Assembly (NCBI RefSeq): GCF_028009165.1
Contig: NC_079241.1
Location: forward strand, 1-64,000
Direction of reading: 5' to 3'
Source: Akanthomyces muscarius
Taxonomy: Eukaryota > Ascomycota > Sordariomycetes > Hypocreales > Cordycipitaceae
DNA: 64,000 nt
Shown: positions 33,496 to 46,710 of the stretch, piece by piece
How positions within the stretch are numbered: position 1 is the stretch's first letter
How the letters are laid out: the number at the start of each line of letters is the position of its first letter
The notes under the pieces: generated by a model
What the model saw: only the letters and a program-made list of their open reading frames with translations
The model's database searches: none
Told to the model about the DNA's origin: nothing
Translations under genes and position numbers: made by a program

Positions 33496-36400
33496 CTATT
33501 GCTCTCCCAGGTAAGGAAATTGCAATGTTGTACCCGTCTCCAATAAGCTCAGAAGATAGACGCTAATCATTTCATCCAAGCCAGCCTCGGTCGCTTTGGG
33601 AATCCATTCGCGAATATCTAGTCTTTCCAATGTGCAGTTGTACATGCGCTCCATGTGCTTTTGCATACCATCAATAGATACCTTTTCCCCGCCTGAGTGA
33701 TGGCGATAACGCACACTGCTCGTGACGCCTGCATAAGATGAAATCATTTCCATGGCGGCAGAGGCAATATCACCTGCCACTTGCTCTACCGGCTTAAGAT
33801 CGAGGTACCCGCCCATGTTTTCGTAGTATGGGATGGTGCTGATGGCTCTTGAGAATCGGAGAATATTATTGAGGGCATCCGAGCTTGGTGCGTCGTCTCC
33901 AATGACAATGCAAGGTCGATGAATTTGAACATCAAGGCCAAAATCTTGGCCACTGTGACCAAAGTGAACCAGTTTCTCTAGCAGCTGCTCGCTAGCCCAT
34001 TTGGACGCCGTAAAGCCCTCCTCTCCTGTAGTAGGCGGGTGGTGCGCGGCAACAGACACTGGAGGCAGAGAATTGTTGCCGGAGAGGAGCGTTACTCGGT
34101 TGGACGACACGAAGAGTAGTGGCACTTGTGCCGCCACAGCTAAAGACGCTAGGAATCGCGTCGACTGTACATTTCCTGCACGTACCGACGAGTAGTTGTT
34201 CAGACAGTGGCCATTGGCACCAGCATGTATCACAACATCTACAGTGTTCTGTAGATCTGCTCGCTGCGCGTTGTCCAGTCCCAGTGTTGGTAATGAAAGG
34301 CTGCCCGCGTATGTCACAACCTTATCATTCGAACTTGGTACCTTGTCTACTTCGTCGGGCAGGATAGCAATGCAATACACACCTGCAACAGCCTCATTCT
34401 TGACCAGAGTATCCAATATGGCAGTACCCAGGAAACTGTTGGCTCCCGTCAGTAAAATGTGTGCTCCAGAGTTGTCGCCAGTCTTGGCCTCTCTGTGAGA
34501 TACCAATTGGCTCAATTCATGCAGCTGAGTCTGTTTCCAAGACGTCTCCTCTTCCCAATTGATTTCCTCGTCGTGTTCTTGGCTGCCTTTCTGGGATTGA
34601 ATGACTGCCGACATGTCGCGAAGCGTACAGGCTCGATACAACTTCTGCGTCGGCACCAATACTCCCATACTTTCTCTGATGGCATGCTGCAGTTTAATGA
34701 GCTGGATAGAATTGCCTCCAGCTAGGAAGAAATCCGAGTCTGGTGACAAACCCTGCTTGTGCACAAGTATCTTGTCCCATAGCAAGCGCAGTTCACCTTC
34801 TTGTAAGTTGAACTTGCTGCTACCGCGAGCTTCCGACGATGTCGTCTCGGCAGGCAGTGGTAGCTCAGCCGCAGCCTTGCGGTCCACCTTGCCGTTTGAT
34901 GTCATGGGGAGTTGATCAACAAGGAAGATTTGTGAAGGTCGCATATACTGTGGAAGGGGAAGCTCCTGCAGGAGAGTTTGAGACTTTGTGTGGTTAATCT
35001 CCCGTCCTGACGCTGCTGTGGCGTGCGCTACGAGAGCGTCTCCGCGAACAGTAACCACAACATTCACCAATTGACCATCAAATACGTTCATCACCGCCTC
35101 TTCAATTTCCGTCAATTCCATACGAATTCCGCCAAGCTTGATTTGAGTGTTGCCATCCAAACGGCCCATCAACACCAAGCTTCCGTCTTGCTCCAATCGG
35201 CCCATATCACCCGTGCGATATACTCGTCCCTCTCGAAAGGGGCTTTTGATAAACTTGGAGTTTGTTTGCTCGGCAGAATCCAAGTATCCCAGTGCTAAAC
35301 CAGAGCCCCCAATGCAGATCTCACCTGCGAATCCAGGTGGCATAGGGCGACCCTGGTTATCTAGAATGTAGACTTGGTAGTTTGGTAGTGCTTTACCAAC
35401 TATGCTTTCACCCGGCACACCTTTTGTTTCCACAGCCGATACAGTGTGGAAAGCAGCTGCGGCTGTAATCTCAGTTGGTCCATAACAATTGGTTAGAGTC
35501 AACCGATCGCAGCCCAATGATGAGAATCGACGGACAAGCTGTCCAGTAATAGGCTCGCCACCAAGGCAAGCATGTCGCCATTGGTTGGCTTGAGATAGTG
35601 TCTCACCGTACTCTAACCAAAGCTTGTACTCTGAAGGAGTCGCAATGGTAAGAGTCACATTGTCTCGGAGAATGGCATTGGTGATATAACTAGGATCCCA
35701 TCGAGACTCATGTGGTATAATCACGAGCGTGCCTCCATTGCCCAGAGCGCAGAAGATCTGCACCAAGGACATATCGAAGCCCAAGGAACTTTGCTGGAGA
35801 ACATTCTCTCTCTCTTCCTTGAGATCAAGTCTGTTACTCTTGAGTGCAATATGGTTGATGAAATTGGCTTGCGAGAGCATGACTCCCTTGGGTGTTCCGG
35901 TCGAGCCACTGGTAAAGAGAATAAAGGCAGCCGACTTTGGATCGGATGCAACTGGCTTTGTTGATTGCGAGTCATCATGGCCAATGTCGTCAATATTCAA
36001 CAGACCCAGAGGAAGATGCTTGGCAAGGCTTTTGGCAGGTGCATGTGTCGCTTTATGACAGATAACAAGTGATGGCTTGCAGGTCTTGACCATGGTCTCG
36101 TGTCGTGGCAAAGGCAGACTAACATCCAAAGGAATGTAAATACCACCGATATGCAGAATGGCCAGTAGCGACGTAATGAAATCTACTGATGGCTCACAAA
36201 GCACAACAATTCGAGAACCTGCGACGCATACGACTTTTTGTAACTCGGCAGCTAAAGAAGCGACACGGCCGCGCAATTCGCCGTAAGTAAAGGAAGCAGT
36301 TCCTTGTCTAATGGCTGGCTGATCCTTCCAACGTGTAGCCATATCCAAGAATCTTTCAGGCAGCGTAGAAGGCCAATCAAACTCAACTTGTGGGCCTTGG

Positions 36401-39400
36401 CCCAAAGCTACAGCTTTCGAGACGCCTTCTGGGCTGTAAAAGTCGTTGTCGTTAACGAAGCCGCTAGGATTGGACGAGAAAGCTTCGACTAGGCGCATAT
36501 ACGAGTCGAGGATTTCCTGGCAAGCAGGCTCGTCGTAAAGCGACCCTTGGAAGGTCACTTCAACCATGGACTGGTCTTGGCTTGCCTCAACAATACCAAA
36601 ACTGATATCATAAGGGTTCTTGGCATCTTGTGCATCCCTCATCACCATGACTGTATTGCCCAGAGGAATATCTCTAACAGCGCCATTGCGGTAGTTCACA
36701 GCGACTTGGAACAGAGGCGTGTGCGAAGCCGATCGAGCTACCTTGAGATCGTTCAGGATAGCATCAAAAGATACTGCTGAGTTCTCCAAGGCAGTGAATA
36801 CCTTTCTACTCGTGCTTTGCATCATCCGAGAGAAACGGGCTTTCCTGATCAACGGTAGACGCACAGGAAGCATGTTCATGAAGAAGCCGACAGTCTCTGA
36901 GTAATGGCTGGTAATGCGATTGGAGTCTGCTACGCCAATACAGATTTCGTTCGCTGATAAAGACAGACTAAAGAAAGCCTGAATCACCGCAAGGTGGAAA
37001 TGGAATGGCGTAGTCTTGGTTATCTGGCATGCAGACTTGATTTTGGCAGACAGCTTCTCGTTAATCTCGCGCCAAGCATAGTGTGTTTTGGTGGATTGAG
37101 TGTTTGGTCGCAGGCGAGTCTTTGCAGTGGAAAGGAGTGGCATAACTTGCGGAGCCGAAGCGAATTCCTTCCGCCAGTATTTCAATTGCGTCTGGTAGTA
37201 CTCCGACTTTGCCTCTTTTAATTGGTGCTGTGTATAATCGATGCAAGTGAGGCCTCGAGTCTTCAATGGACGCATATTATACGCCGCATTCAAATCCGTT
37301 AAAAAGATTCGCCAACTGACGGCGTCCATAATGATATGGTGGTACGCAAAAATAATGCCGTGTTTCGTAGCGGCGCTGTCTTCATGAGACAAAACCGTTA
37401 CGGACATGGTGTCCCCTCGCTCAATGTCCCAGTGTCTTGATTTGGCTGCTTCCCACTCTTTCGAAACACAGTCGTCATCAGTGGCTTGAATGTGTTTGAA
37501 TGTGGTGATGGGGGAAAATAAAACAGCTTGCATTGGCTGGGCGTCTTCGTCTCGGGAGTAAAAACAGGTTCGGAATGACTGATGATGCTGCATGGTAAGC
37601 ATCAGGGCGCTTCGGAATCGGTTGACGTCAAGATCGCCTGCCACCTCAAACAAGAATGCCAGGTTGTATGTAGTGGGATCCGAGAGATATTTGGAAAGGA
37701 CCCAAATACGGGATTGCGCCGTTGTCATGTTGCTTTCGTGCGAGACGGCATGACGCTGAAGGTCTTTCACACCCGCTCTAGGCTTTCCTTGCGAGATTTC
37801 GTCTTCAGATGTTAGCTGATCAGTGTCTTTGTCAAGGCTTGAGATAGATTCTGACTTTACTATCTGTTCGCTGTCACTTGTGGAATCGTCGGCAAGGCCT
37901 AGCGCGGTGTTTGTTGTCGCAAGTGAAGAGCCCAGGCTTTCAGGACTTTCTTGACCGGGTGAATCTTGATGCTCTGAGTTGCCGCTAGACGATATGTTAT
38001 CACTGTCGACGGCGTTGATGTGTGGGATATCGTTTTGTGAGTCATCGGTCTTCTGCGAGATAGCAAGACGTTTGGCCAAAAGCTGCTGGGCCGCAATGAC
38101 ACAGATTGTTGCGACGGAGTGACCTCCAAGGATCTTAAGCACAGGAATGTCACTGCCGAGCTCTTTGAGGAACCACGTTCGAATCTCCACAGCTACCAGT
38201 GAATCGATACCAATGTCAATCATTGAGCGATCGACATCAACGCTTCCTTCAGGCAACTGCATCATGGATTCTAGCTTGGCACAGCAGGCGTCTCGAAGAG
38301 TGGGTAGGGCTTCCTCCTCAGTATGAGCGGACTCCATCTGGCCTCGAAGATTATGCGAAGAAGCTGCGTTTTCAGAGCGCTGCTGTGTTTGAACCTTGAC
38401 AGTGGACGTCAAGTGAGAGCAGCGAGGGTCGTTCAACCATGCAGGTCGCTCTCCCTCCTCGAGAAACTTCTTGATGCGGCTGATGCCGACTATGACTTCA
38501 AAGCTTCGAGTGCTGTCTTTCCTACCAGCGAAAATTGCCTCAGCAAAGGCATAGTGCACATCAGTCTCAGAGATCAAAGGAACCTGCAAGGCCTGGAAAG
38601 CCGCCTTGTGACCAGCTGATTGGCGACTGACATAGCCAATGTCCATGACAGCTCCAATGTGAATGATGGAAGCTGCTTGTCCTTGTTGGCGACGTTGGCC
38701 GGCCAGGGCAACCATGAACTCGTTGGCCGCATGGTAGTTGGACTGTCCAGGGTTTCCAACAATACTGGCTCCAGATCCAAGAAGAATGAAGAAGTCGAGG
38801 GCGACGTTCGCAAAGGCAGTGTGTAAATTCCACGAACCATCCACTTTGGGTCTCAAACATCTATTCATGCTGTCGGCATCCATGTCCATGAAAAGACTAT
38901 CATGCAAGACCATGGCTGCATTACAGATACCTGCAACTGGGGGCATGATGGTGCAGACATTATCAACGACGTACTGAACGGATGCTTTATCAGTAGCATC
39001 CATCTTGACCACCTGCACATTGGCACCTAGATTCTTAGCTTCCTGTAGCCATTCGGGCGAGATCTGGGGGTTGCGACTGGCAATGATGAGATTCTTGGCT
39101 CCTTGACGCAAAGCCCATCCACAAATAGAGAGACCTAGACCTCCAGCCATACCACTCATAAGGTATGTCTTGTTAGGGTGGAACAATGCTGTGCGGTCGG
39201 CAGGCTGTTGTGCCAAGACGTAGGGAACCGAAGACTTCCAAGATGTGATGATCGATTCGCTCAAAGTGGAATCCTCGCGTCCAACAATGTCATTGGCCTC
39301 GACAACTAGATGAGAAGGTGCAGCGTCTGCAAAAATCTTGAGAGAGCCTTTGATACTGTCGTAAACATCCTTGAGTGAAAGGTCGTGGTATGCAGCGGCA

Positions 39401-42400
39401 AGATGTTGCTGGAAGACCACGTCTTCAGTAGTCTTGCATCCAACTGAAAGACTATTGTAGAGCGAGGTGGAGTTTCGAATAGGAATATCAGAGCAGTTTA
39501 CAAATAGCGCAACCTGGCGTGGAATAAGGGCTCGCATAGCACGGACAGAGCTGTTTGCTGGCAGGCGGATCCAGTCTGTAGGAGTGGATGAGCTGGATGA
39601 GGCAAAGAAGACCTGCTTTTCTTGTCGTTGGAACTCTTCTTGGATGATGTTTGATCTTGTTCCAGCTGGGATATTGTAGAACAATGCTGCCTCATGGTGT
39701 TGAACATCGCAAGAAGCCTCGCGAGCGATGATGTGCGCTGCAACGGCCTCGATTGTGCTAATGCTGACGTCGGCTGACGAGATTGAGATGAGCTTCTGCT
39801 CGAGTACGCGGATCATGGATCCATTGACCTCAGACAGGGCAATAACAGCCTGTTGAGTATCTGCATTGTGTCCAACGCAGATGTAAACTCTCGCCATACT
39901 TAGCAATGGGGCCTGGAGGGAGTACTCGACGTTGACTTGTACCGTTGTCTTGTCGTCAGTGTAGCCTGTAACTTCCGGCTCAACCAGGACCAGTTTACGC
40001 CGTTGAGATACTACTTGAGCCGCAGTATCGGCACTAGATGCTGTGTTGTTGACATAGCGATACTTTGCGTTGTGTCTTTCGTTGATGCCCTGGTCCGGGA
40101 TGACTCGAGGAATGAGCATGTGGTCGGCACTGGCAATGAGCTCTGACTCTTGCAACCACAGCAGTGGCTCCTCGTCATGTTCATGCTCGGAGATGATACG
40201 AAGGCGCATAAACGTTTCCATAATAGTTCGAGCTGCCGAAGGCGCATTGGCAATGCGTTCCAAGTCGACCATTTGCGCATTCATCTGTGGAAGTTCCTGC
40301 TTCAATGCGCGCATGATACCCAGCATCATGTTGCAGCGAGGGTTGCCTGCCAGTCTGTTCTGCGTGACCCAAATGATGTTCTTAGTCTGCAAAAATAAGC
40401 GCTGCAGGGCACTAAGCGCAGAAGCAGAAATGTCAGATGAGAAAAGTGGCTTGTCGAGCTCTTGGAGACAGATGACATCCACGCCGCGGGAGAGACTGCT
40501 GAGGTTGACTGCCTCCACAGTAGCGGCCTTCTTGATATTCTTGTAACCGATGGATCGCAAAACATCTTTAATGGACTGTAAGACCTTGGAAGCGGTCAAT
40601 GTCTTGCCACCAATGAGGAGACATGTGCTTTGCTTTTTAGGTGAGATGTTGACGCTGAGTGGGTTTCGTAGCTGGACAACGGTGTCATTTACAGCTTGCG
40701 TAACCATCAGTGACACCAAATGCTTCTCGTAATCGGGTGAGTCATAAAATACACTGTCAACGCCAGAAAAGCCAACTTCAGTCAGACGCTCATTCCATCC
40801 TTCAGTGGAAAGACCTGGATGCAGGCGTCGTCCATCGTCAGCGCCAAGATACCAACCAGGCATACCGGCCATGACGAAACGTGATCTCATGATGCTGATA
40901 CCAGATGTCTCAACAAGCACCAAGTAGCCTCCAGGCTTCAGTAGCGATCTGGTGTTAGCAAGAGTAGTGTTGAGCTCAGGAGTCGCGTGCAGCACATTGG
41001 TGGCAACGATGATGTCGTACGTGCCCTTCTCATAGCCTTGGGGCTCAGGGTCAGCGCTGACATCCAAAGCTTTGAAGATCATCTTGTCCTTGTAGTCAGC
41101 AAACTTGTTGGCGGCTGCCTCGAAAAAGCCAGTAGAAATATCGGTATAAGTGTAGGTTCCAATGGCGTCACTGATGGTTTGGAACAGCGTCCAAGTCTAT
41201 ATCATTTAAGCATTGAAATTAGTAATGCAGCGTTCCAAAAAAAAAAAAACCATTCTTTAGTAGGAATTGGCAGATTCTTACCGTGCCTCCTGTACCGGCT
41301 CCAATCTCGAGGATATTGGCTCTTGGAAACTTGTGCGCGAGCTGCTTCAGGGTACTGACAAGTGCCTCGATAATGATGACCCAGCCGCAGGCTTCCATGT
41401 ACACACGTTCAAGAATGTTGTTCTCCATCATCAGTTCGAGGATTTGGATTTCACCTCGAACGACAGCTAACATATTCTCTCCTACTCGTTGACAGGCAAT
41501 CATGTCAATAACGTCAGGGTGCTTTGCGATAAGCGCATCGAGAATTTCTCGATCGTCATCGAGCCACTCAGGTGAGGCGTACGCATGTTGGCCACTTCGC
41601 GCTTCCTCCACCATCTGTTCAAACGCCTCCAACATGCACTGATGATGCCACGCAAGCTTGGGTCTCTCACTGACATCAATCGCTTTGAGGACATACTGTA
41701 CATAATAGAGCGTGACTCTTTCAACATCGTAAGCCAGTACAGTCTCACGTTCATCCAGTTTCGAGTTTCGATCCAGTTCTGTAAGGCGCCAAGAAGGATC
41801 AGCGTAAAGACTGACACTGGAGAAGATGTCGCTGTCTTGCTCAGCGGTGGGCTCAGCGACGGGATTGACTGCCAAGGTTTCAACCTGCAGAATGGCGTCA
41901 CCAGAGTTGGCATCGTAAATGTGCAAGTCTCCGTCAAGGTACGAGCCGTCCTGCTTGGTAATGAAAGATTCTATGGCCAAATCAATGCTGTTAGAGCTAG
42001 CACTAGCCCATGAAACATTGGGGTCCAAAGCCAAGCGCTTGATATGGACAGGTAGGGGAGTCGCATAGACGTGGCTAACATCTGGGCTGGATCGGGCGAT
42101 GAACAGACTCTGGAAGCAGACATCTAGAACAGCGGGGTGAGCAACGTAGCTGTCACTGAACTCGGAGATTTCCCAAGAAGCATCAGACACAGCATAACCG
42201 AGCTTGCGCTTGGCCTGCTGCAGACGCTTGAAGAGACCAGTATAGTTGAGCCCAGTTTCTTTCAGAAGCTCGTACATGCTCTTAGTATTGACTGGCAAGA
42301 GGTCATCTGAAGATGCTGTAGATCCCTGTACTTCAGCTCGGCTAGGGAGCTGTGGCTGCTGCTCGCTCCCATCACCGAGATGGATCAGTAGTCGACCATC

Positions 42401-45400
42401 ACAAGTATTAACCAGAGATCCGATGCGCTCATCGGGGCAGTAGTGGTATACGAAACTGACTTCTAAAGTATCAGCATCACTCGAGCCCAGTATATGAGTG
42501 GTGAAGATGGTCTCGATGCCCTCTTTAGTAGTGGGCACGACGATAGGGCGATGGATGTTCATGTCTTGAATCTCCAGTAGTGTGATGCGTCGCTTCGCTG
42601 CGGAGGCCATGGCAATGCGCATAGCTGCCTCAAACGCTAAAGAAACATAGGCAGCACCAGGCAAAAGAACCTCGCCAAGGATCTCGTGGCCAGCTACCCA
42701 TGGCAGTTCACTGGCCTTTAGAACATTGCGCCAGCGCATCTCTCGATCAGTATCATCAGCCGAGCGACGGCCCAGCAGTTCGTGAGCATAATCCTGACCT
42801 TGGCGGAACTTCCTGGAGATTCTTGACTCGCGCCAGTAGACTTTGTCGTGATCCCAGCAGTAGGAGGGAAGTTTGGCGAGGACGCTGGGGTTGGGAGGAG
42901 CAGAAGCAAACGACTTGCGGAGCCCCTCAAATTCTACAAACGAGGGACCCAGTTGCGCCCAATAGTTGCCAATAGCACTGAAAAGCTCTTGCACATCATT
43001 ACCACCACGCTTGAGCACTCCGGTATACGCAGGAGCGGAACCAAAAGCTGACTTGAGCGTTTGTTCGGTGGGACCCTTGAGGGCAGGGTGAGGTCCAACT
43101 TCAACACCCAGATCAAAGGGACCTCCATGCCAGATGGAAGACTTGACGGCTTGCTGGAAGAGAACTGGCTGGACCATGTTCTGAACCCAGTAAGTACCCT
43201 TGAGAGACGACAAGTCGCCGTACAAGAGCTCAGTATCACCGCGAACACTCGAGTTCCAGACACAGCCAGGGCGAGGTTGGCTGACTTGGATATTGCAAGC
43301 CGTGAGAGAGTCGAGATACTTGGAAGCACAGCTCTGCATGTGGTGAGAGTGATAGGCAGTGTCTACTTGCAAGAGTCGAGCAAACTGCTTCTTCTCATCC
43401 AGCTCCTCCTTAGCTTCGGCAATAGCATCAGCGTCTCCAGACAAGGTGACACTTTGAGGTCCATTGCTAGCAGCTACGCCTAAGCGGCCCTGATATTTAG
43501 GAGATGCGCAGAACTCCTCGGCTTCCTCAAGCGTCATACCAGCTGCCATCATGGCACCTTTACCACTAGCATTAGGTCCATGTGCCAGCTTGGCCCATTT
43601 GCCTCGATAAAAGGCAATCTGGATGGCGCCTTCAAGAGTGATGATACCGCAGGAATAAACAGCTGCGATTTCACCAGAGGAGTGGCCAACAACAGCAGAA
43701 AACTCAACGCCGGCGGCTTGCAGCATATCAACCAGACCGATTTGGACGGCTGTGCAAAGGGGTTGCGAGATCTCGGCCTGACCAACTCGCGAGGTGGATG
43801 CATCGGCCTCGAGCTCTGCAATCAAGGACCACTGAGGTCCATCAAAGAGAGCCTTGAGAAAAGCATCACATCTCTCCAGCGCCTGTCGGAACACTGGGGA
43901 TCGCTTCAGCAGACCACGGCCCATGGATGGCCACTGGGCACCCTGGCCTGTGAAGACTCCGAGGATACCTGGCTCCTCGCTGGAGTTGACAGGCTTGGGG
44001 CAGATACCGACATCTTCCCTGGAGCTGATGGCCTTAGACGCAGTGAGGAACTCTTCAAGTCGCTCGATGAGCTGCTCTCGGTCATCGGCCACAAAGTGAG
44101 CCTTGACTCGGTGTGAGGAACGTCGAGTCTGCAGCGCCCAGGCAACATCATCCAGATTTAGGCTAAGATCGTCCTTTACCAACTGGAGCAGAGCGCCTAG
44201 ATTTCCGAGGAGTGACGCGCTCGAGAATCCGGACACAACGAACGGGCCGACTGGATGACCTGCGACCTGGGTGGCATTACCTACCTGTGATTGACCTTCG
44301 GCACTACCGCTGTCCTTTTTGTAGCTTTCGAGAATGGCGTGAGCGTTGGTACCACCAAATCCGAAGCTGTTGACACTGGCCCGGAGTGGCTGCTCAGATG
44401 CAACTGCTGGCCAGGGTCGGGCTTCCGCAGCAATCTGCAATTGACCGTAATAGTCTTTGATCTCGGGGTTGAGTTCGGAGAAGAGCATGTTGGGAGGAAT
44501 GGTGCGGTTTTCAATGGCGAGGGCTGCCTTGATCAGACCAGCCAGACCAGCACAGCCTTCCAAATGGCCAATCACCGTCTTTACTGAGCCAACATACATT
44601 GGCTCTTGCTCATTATCCTGCTGTGCTTGAGAAGTTACCTCCTCAGCATCTTCCTCGTCGTCACTCTTCTGCTCAATAAAGGCCTCAAAGATGGCGCGAG
44701 CTTCCACTGGATCACCTGCCTTGGTTCCAGTGCCATGGCATTCGAAGTATTGAGGACGATCGCTAATAGGATCGAGTCCAGCTCTTCTATATGTGCTGCG
44801 AATCAACTCTGCCTGGGCGCTAGCCTTAGGCATGGTAATACCCTGGCTGTGGCCGTCAGAGTTAACACCAGTGCCGCGGATGAGGCCTCTGATATCGTCG
44901 TTATCTTGAATGGCTTCGCTAAGTGGCTTGAGCATCATAGCAGCCACTCCCTCGCCTCTAGCATAACCATTGGCATCACTGCTCCACATGCGTGACTGAG
45001 AATCAGGCGACAACATATGAAGCTTGGATTCCATAATATACATAGAGGGATCCAGGATCAAGTTAACACCGCCGACAATAGCAGCCTTGCAATCACCAGA
45101 CTGCATGGCCTGGATGGCTTGATGAACGGCAACCAGTGAACTAGAGCAAGCAGTATCAATGGTGATAGAAGGGCCGTTCAAGTCAAAGACATAAGAGATA
45201 CGGTTAGAAAGGATACTGCGGCCAGTTCCAGTGGCAGTGTACTGGGGCACTGTTTCCATATCGCGCATCTGAATATCCGAGTAATCGTTGGTCATGACAC
45301 CAACGTGGACTGAAGTGTTGGAACTACGCATCTGTTCCAATGTGTAGCCTGCAGCCTCGAATGTTTCATAGACGGCCTCGAGCAGAATACGCTGCTGAGG

Positions 45401-45691
45401 GTCCATGCCGTCGGCCTCGAGAGGACTGATTCCAAAAAAGGCCGGGTCGAAAAGTCGACTATCTTCAGTCAGGAGATAGCCTTGACCCTTTACATCAGTA
45501 GCTCCGTGAGTAGATCCGTCTTTGTTGTAGAAACGCCCCAGATTGAGGCGCTCTGGGCCAAATTCCTGACGAACGTCTCTGGGCTCACAAAGAAGCTCCC
45601 ATAGTTTGGAGGGCGAGTTGGATTGACCGGGGAACCGACAAGACCAACCAACAATAGCGATGGGTTCGCTTTGAGCAGGTAGTGGTGACAT
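33496..45691 (-). CDS. Hybrid polyketide synthase-nonribosomal peptide synthetase (PKS-NRPS)
   Basis: Exons are 45691-41282 and 41196-33496, with an 85-bp intron inside the methyltransferase SAM motif, giving 4036 residues. Start MSPLPAQSEPIAIVGWSCRF fits the family; an upstream ATG at 45760 adds 23 residues. Domains: KS (Cys182, His319, His376), AT (GHSSG, Ser671), DH (HEILG, His1002; Asp1190), C-methyltransferase (LEIGAGTGGT 1461-1470), a degenerate enoyl-reductase region, KR (about 2150-2300; Tyr2291 in SNYHAAN), ACP (GIDSL, Ser2469), a low-complexity linker, C (HHIIMDAVS about 2756), A (FTSGSTGTPKG about 3231; YRTGD), T (GGNS, Ser3633) and a release domain (TGANSFLG about 3720). The release domain has Phe3865 where reductive domains have catalytic Tyr, pointing to Dieckmann release as a tetramic acid. 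Organisation equals tenellin/aspyridone-type synthetases, which rely on a separate enoyl reductase; one is encoded at 51447. The amino acid loaded is not certain. Confidence 0.95.
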
Positions 45692-46710
45692 GACGTAATA
45701 GAGTGGATAATTGATAATTGAGAGTGGTGATATGTCAAGATTGCAAGATGAAGATGGCAAGATGGCAAGATGCTCTGTGTCCCTTTACTAGCTGATGCTA
45801 TATGACAAGCTTTGTAAGTAAGTAGTTCAATATGTTGTATGATTCATACAAATAACTGACAATGCTTTCAATGGGTATACTGCTAAAGATGTATTGTTTG
45901 CAGTATAGGCGGTCGACACAATATGGTAACAAGAGACCAAAGGCAGCAATAATCACTAAAGTTGAATAGGAAAGTAGGCAAATATATGTTGAAGGCTGTG
46001 TCGTCCTGGCGTCGAACTGATGATTTCTTTACACAAGTACATAATACCGTACTCTATCTATATAGACTACTCTAAAGAAACCCGGTAACAGACAAGGCGC
46101 TAGTTTCCTCTGGGCTGACTATGCAATATCCACGTGGTTTTGCGTTCCTTCGCTACGTTTTACCGCAGCATAGATACGACTTCGTTAACTTTCTGCAGTG
46201 TAACTCGGCCTGGAAAATTGTCTTGGCTTAATTACCGTTAGTTATTCCGTTTCTTCATTCTAGAAAGACTGGAGACCATGGAATTGCCCGAAACGAACGA
46301 TACCGGTGTCAGAGCACGGCTTACCCAAAGCTGATCAGCAACAAGGAAATGTGGAGGCTAATTTTCCGGTACTCTTTTTCATACGTCCGGAATTCGGAAC
46401 AGTGAAATGGCGGATAACTTTCTACTCGGGAATTCATAGTCTGTAATTTTCCGATGACTTGGGTGATTGGTAATTGATGGGTTATGTTAACGTCAGCATG
46501 CGTAAGCCAAGTATGATAGAATAAAACGATTCATATCAGCCAGCAGTTAAGACGGATAGTCCAAGCCAATGTGACTGTTAACAGCCCTTTTGCTCTTCTC
46601 ACCTGGTTTCATTTCCTACTTAATTTGTTCCGTAAATATATTCGGAAAATTGTCTTGAAAACACCCGCAGAGCTATAGGCTAACTACTCAGCCCAAAACG
46701 CACGACAGCC
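45692..46710. promoter_or_regulatory. Divergent promoter region between PKS-NRPS and first P450, with three TTTTCCGR/TCGGAAAA elements
   Basis: About 1 kb separates the two divergent starts. Copies of the shared cluster element lie at 46362-46369 (TTTTCCGG), 46447-46454 (TTTTCCGA) and 46642-46649 (TCGGAAAA). A related TCCGGAATTCGGAA lies at 46386-46399. The CGG core is what Zn2Cys6 regulators bind. Confidence 0.55.

Noticed and set aside
45692..45768. Upstream ATG at 45760 as start of the synthetase
   Set aside because: The extra 23 residues do not resemble the family. The ATG at 45691 begins directly before the conserved EPIAIVGWSCRFPG segment.
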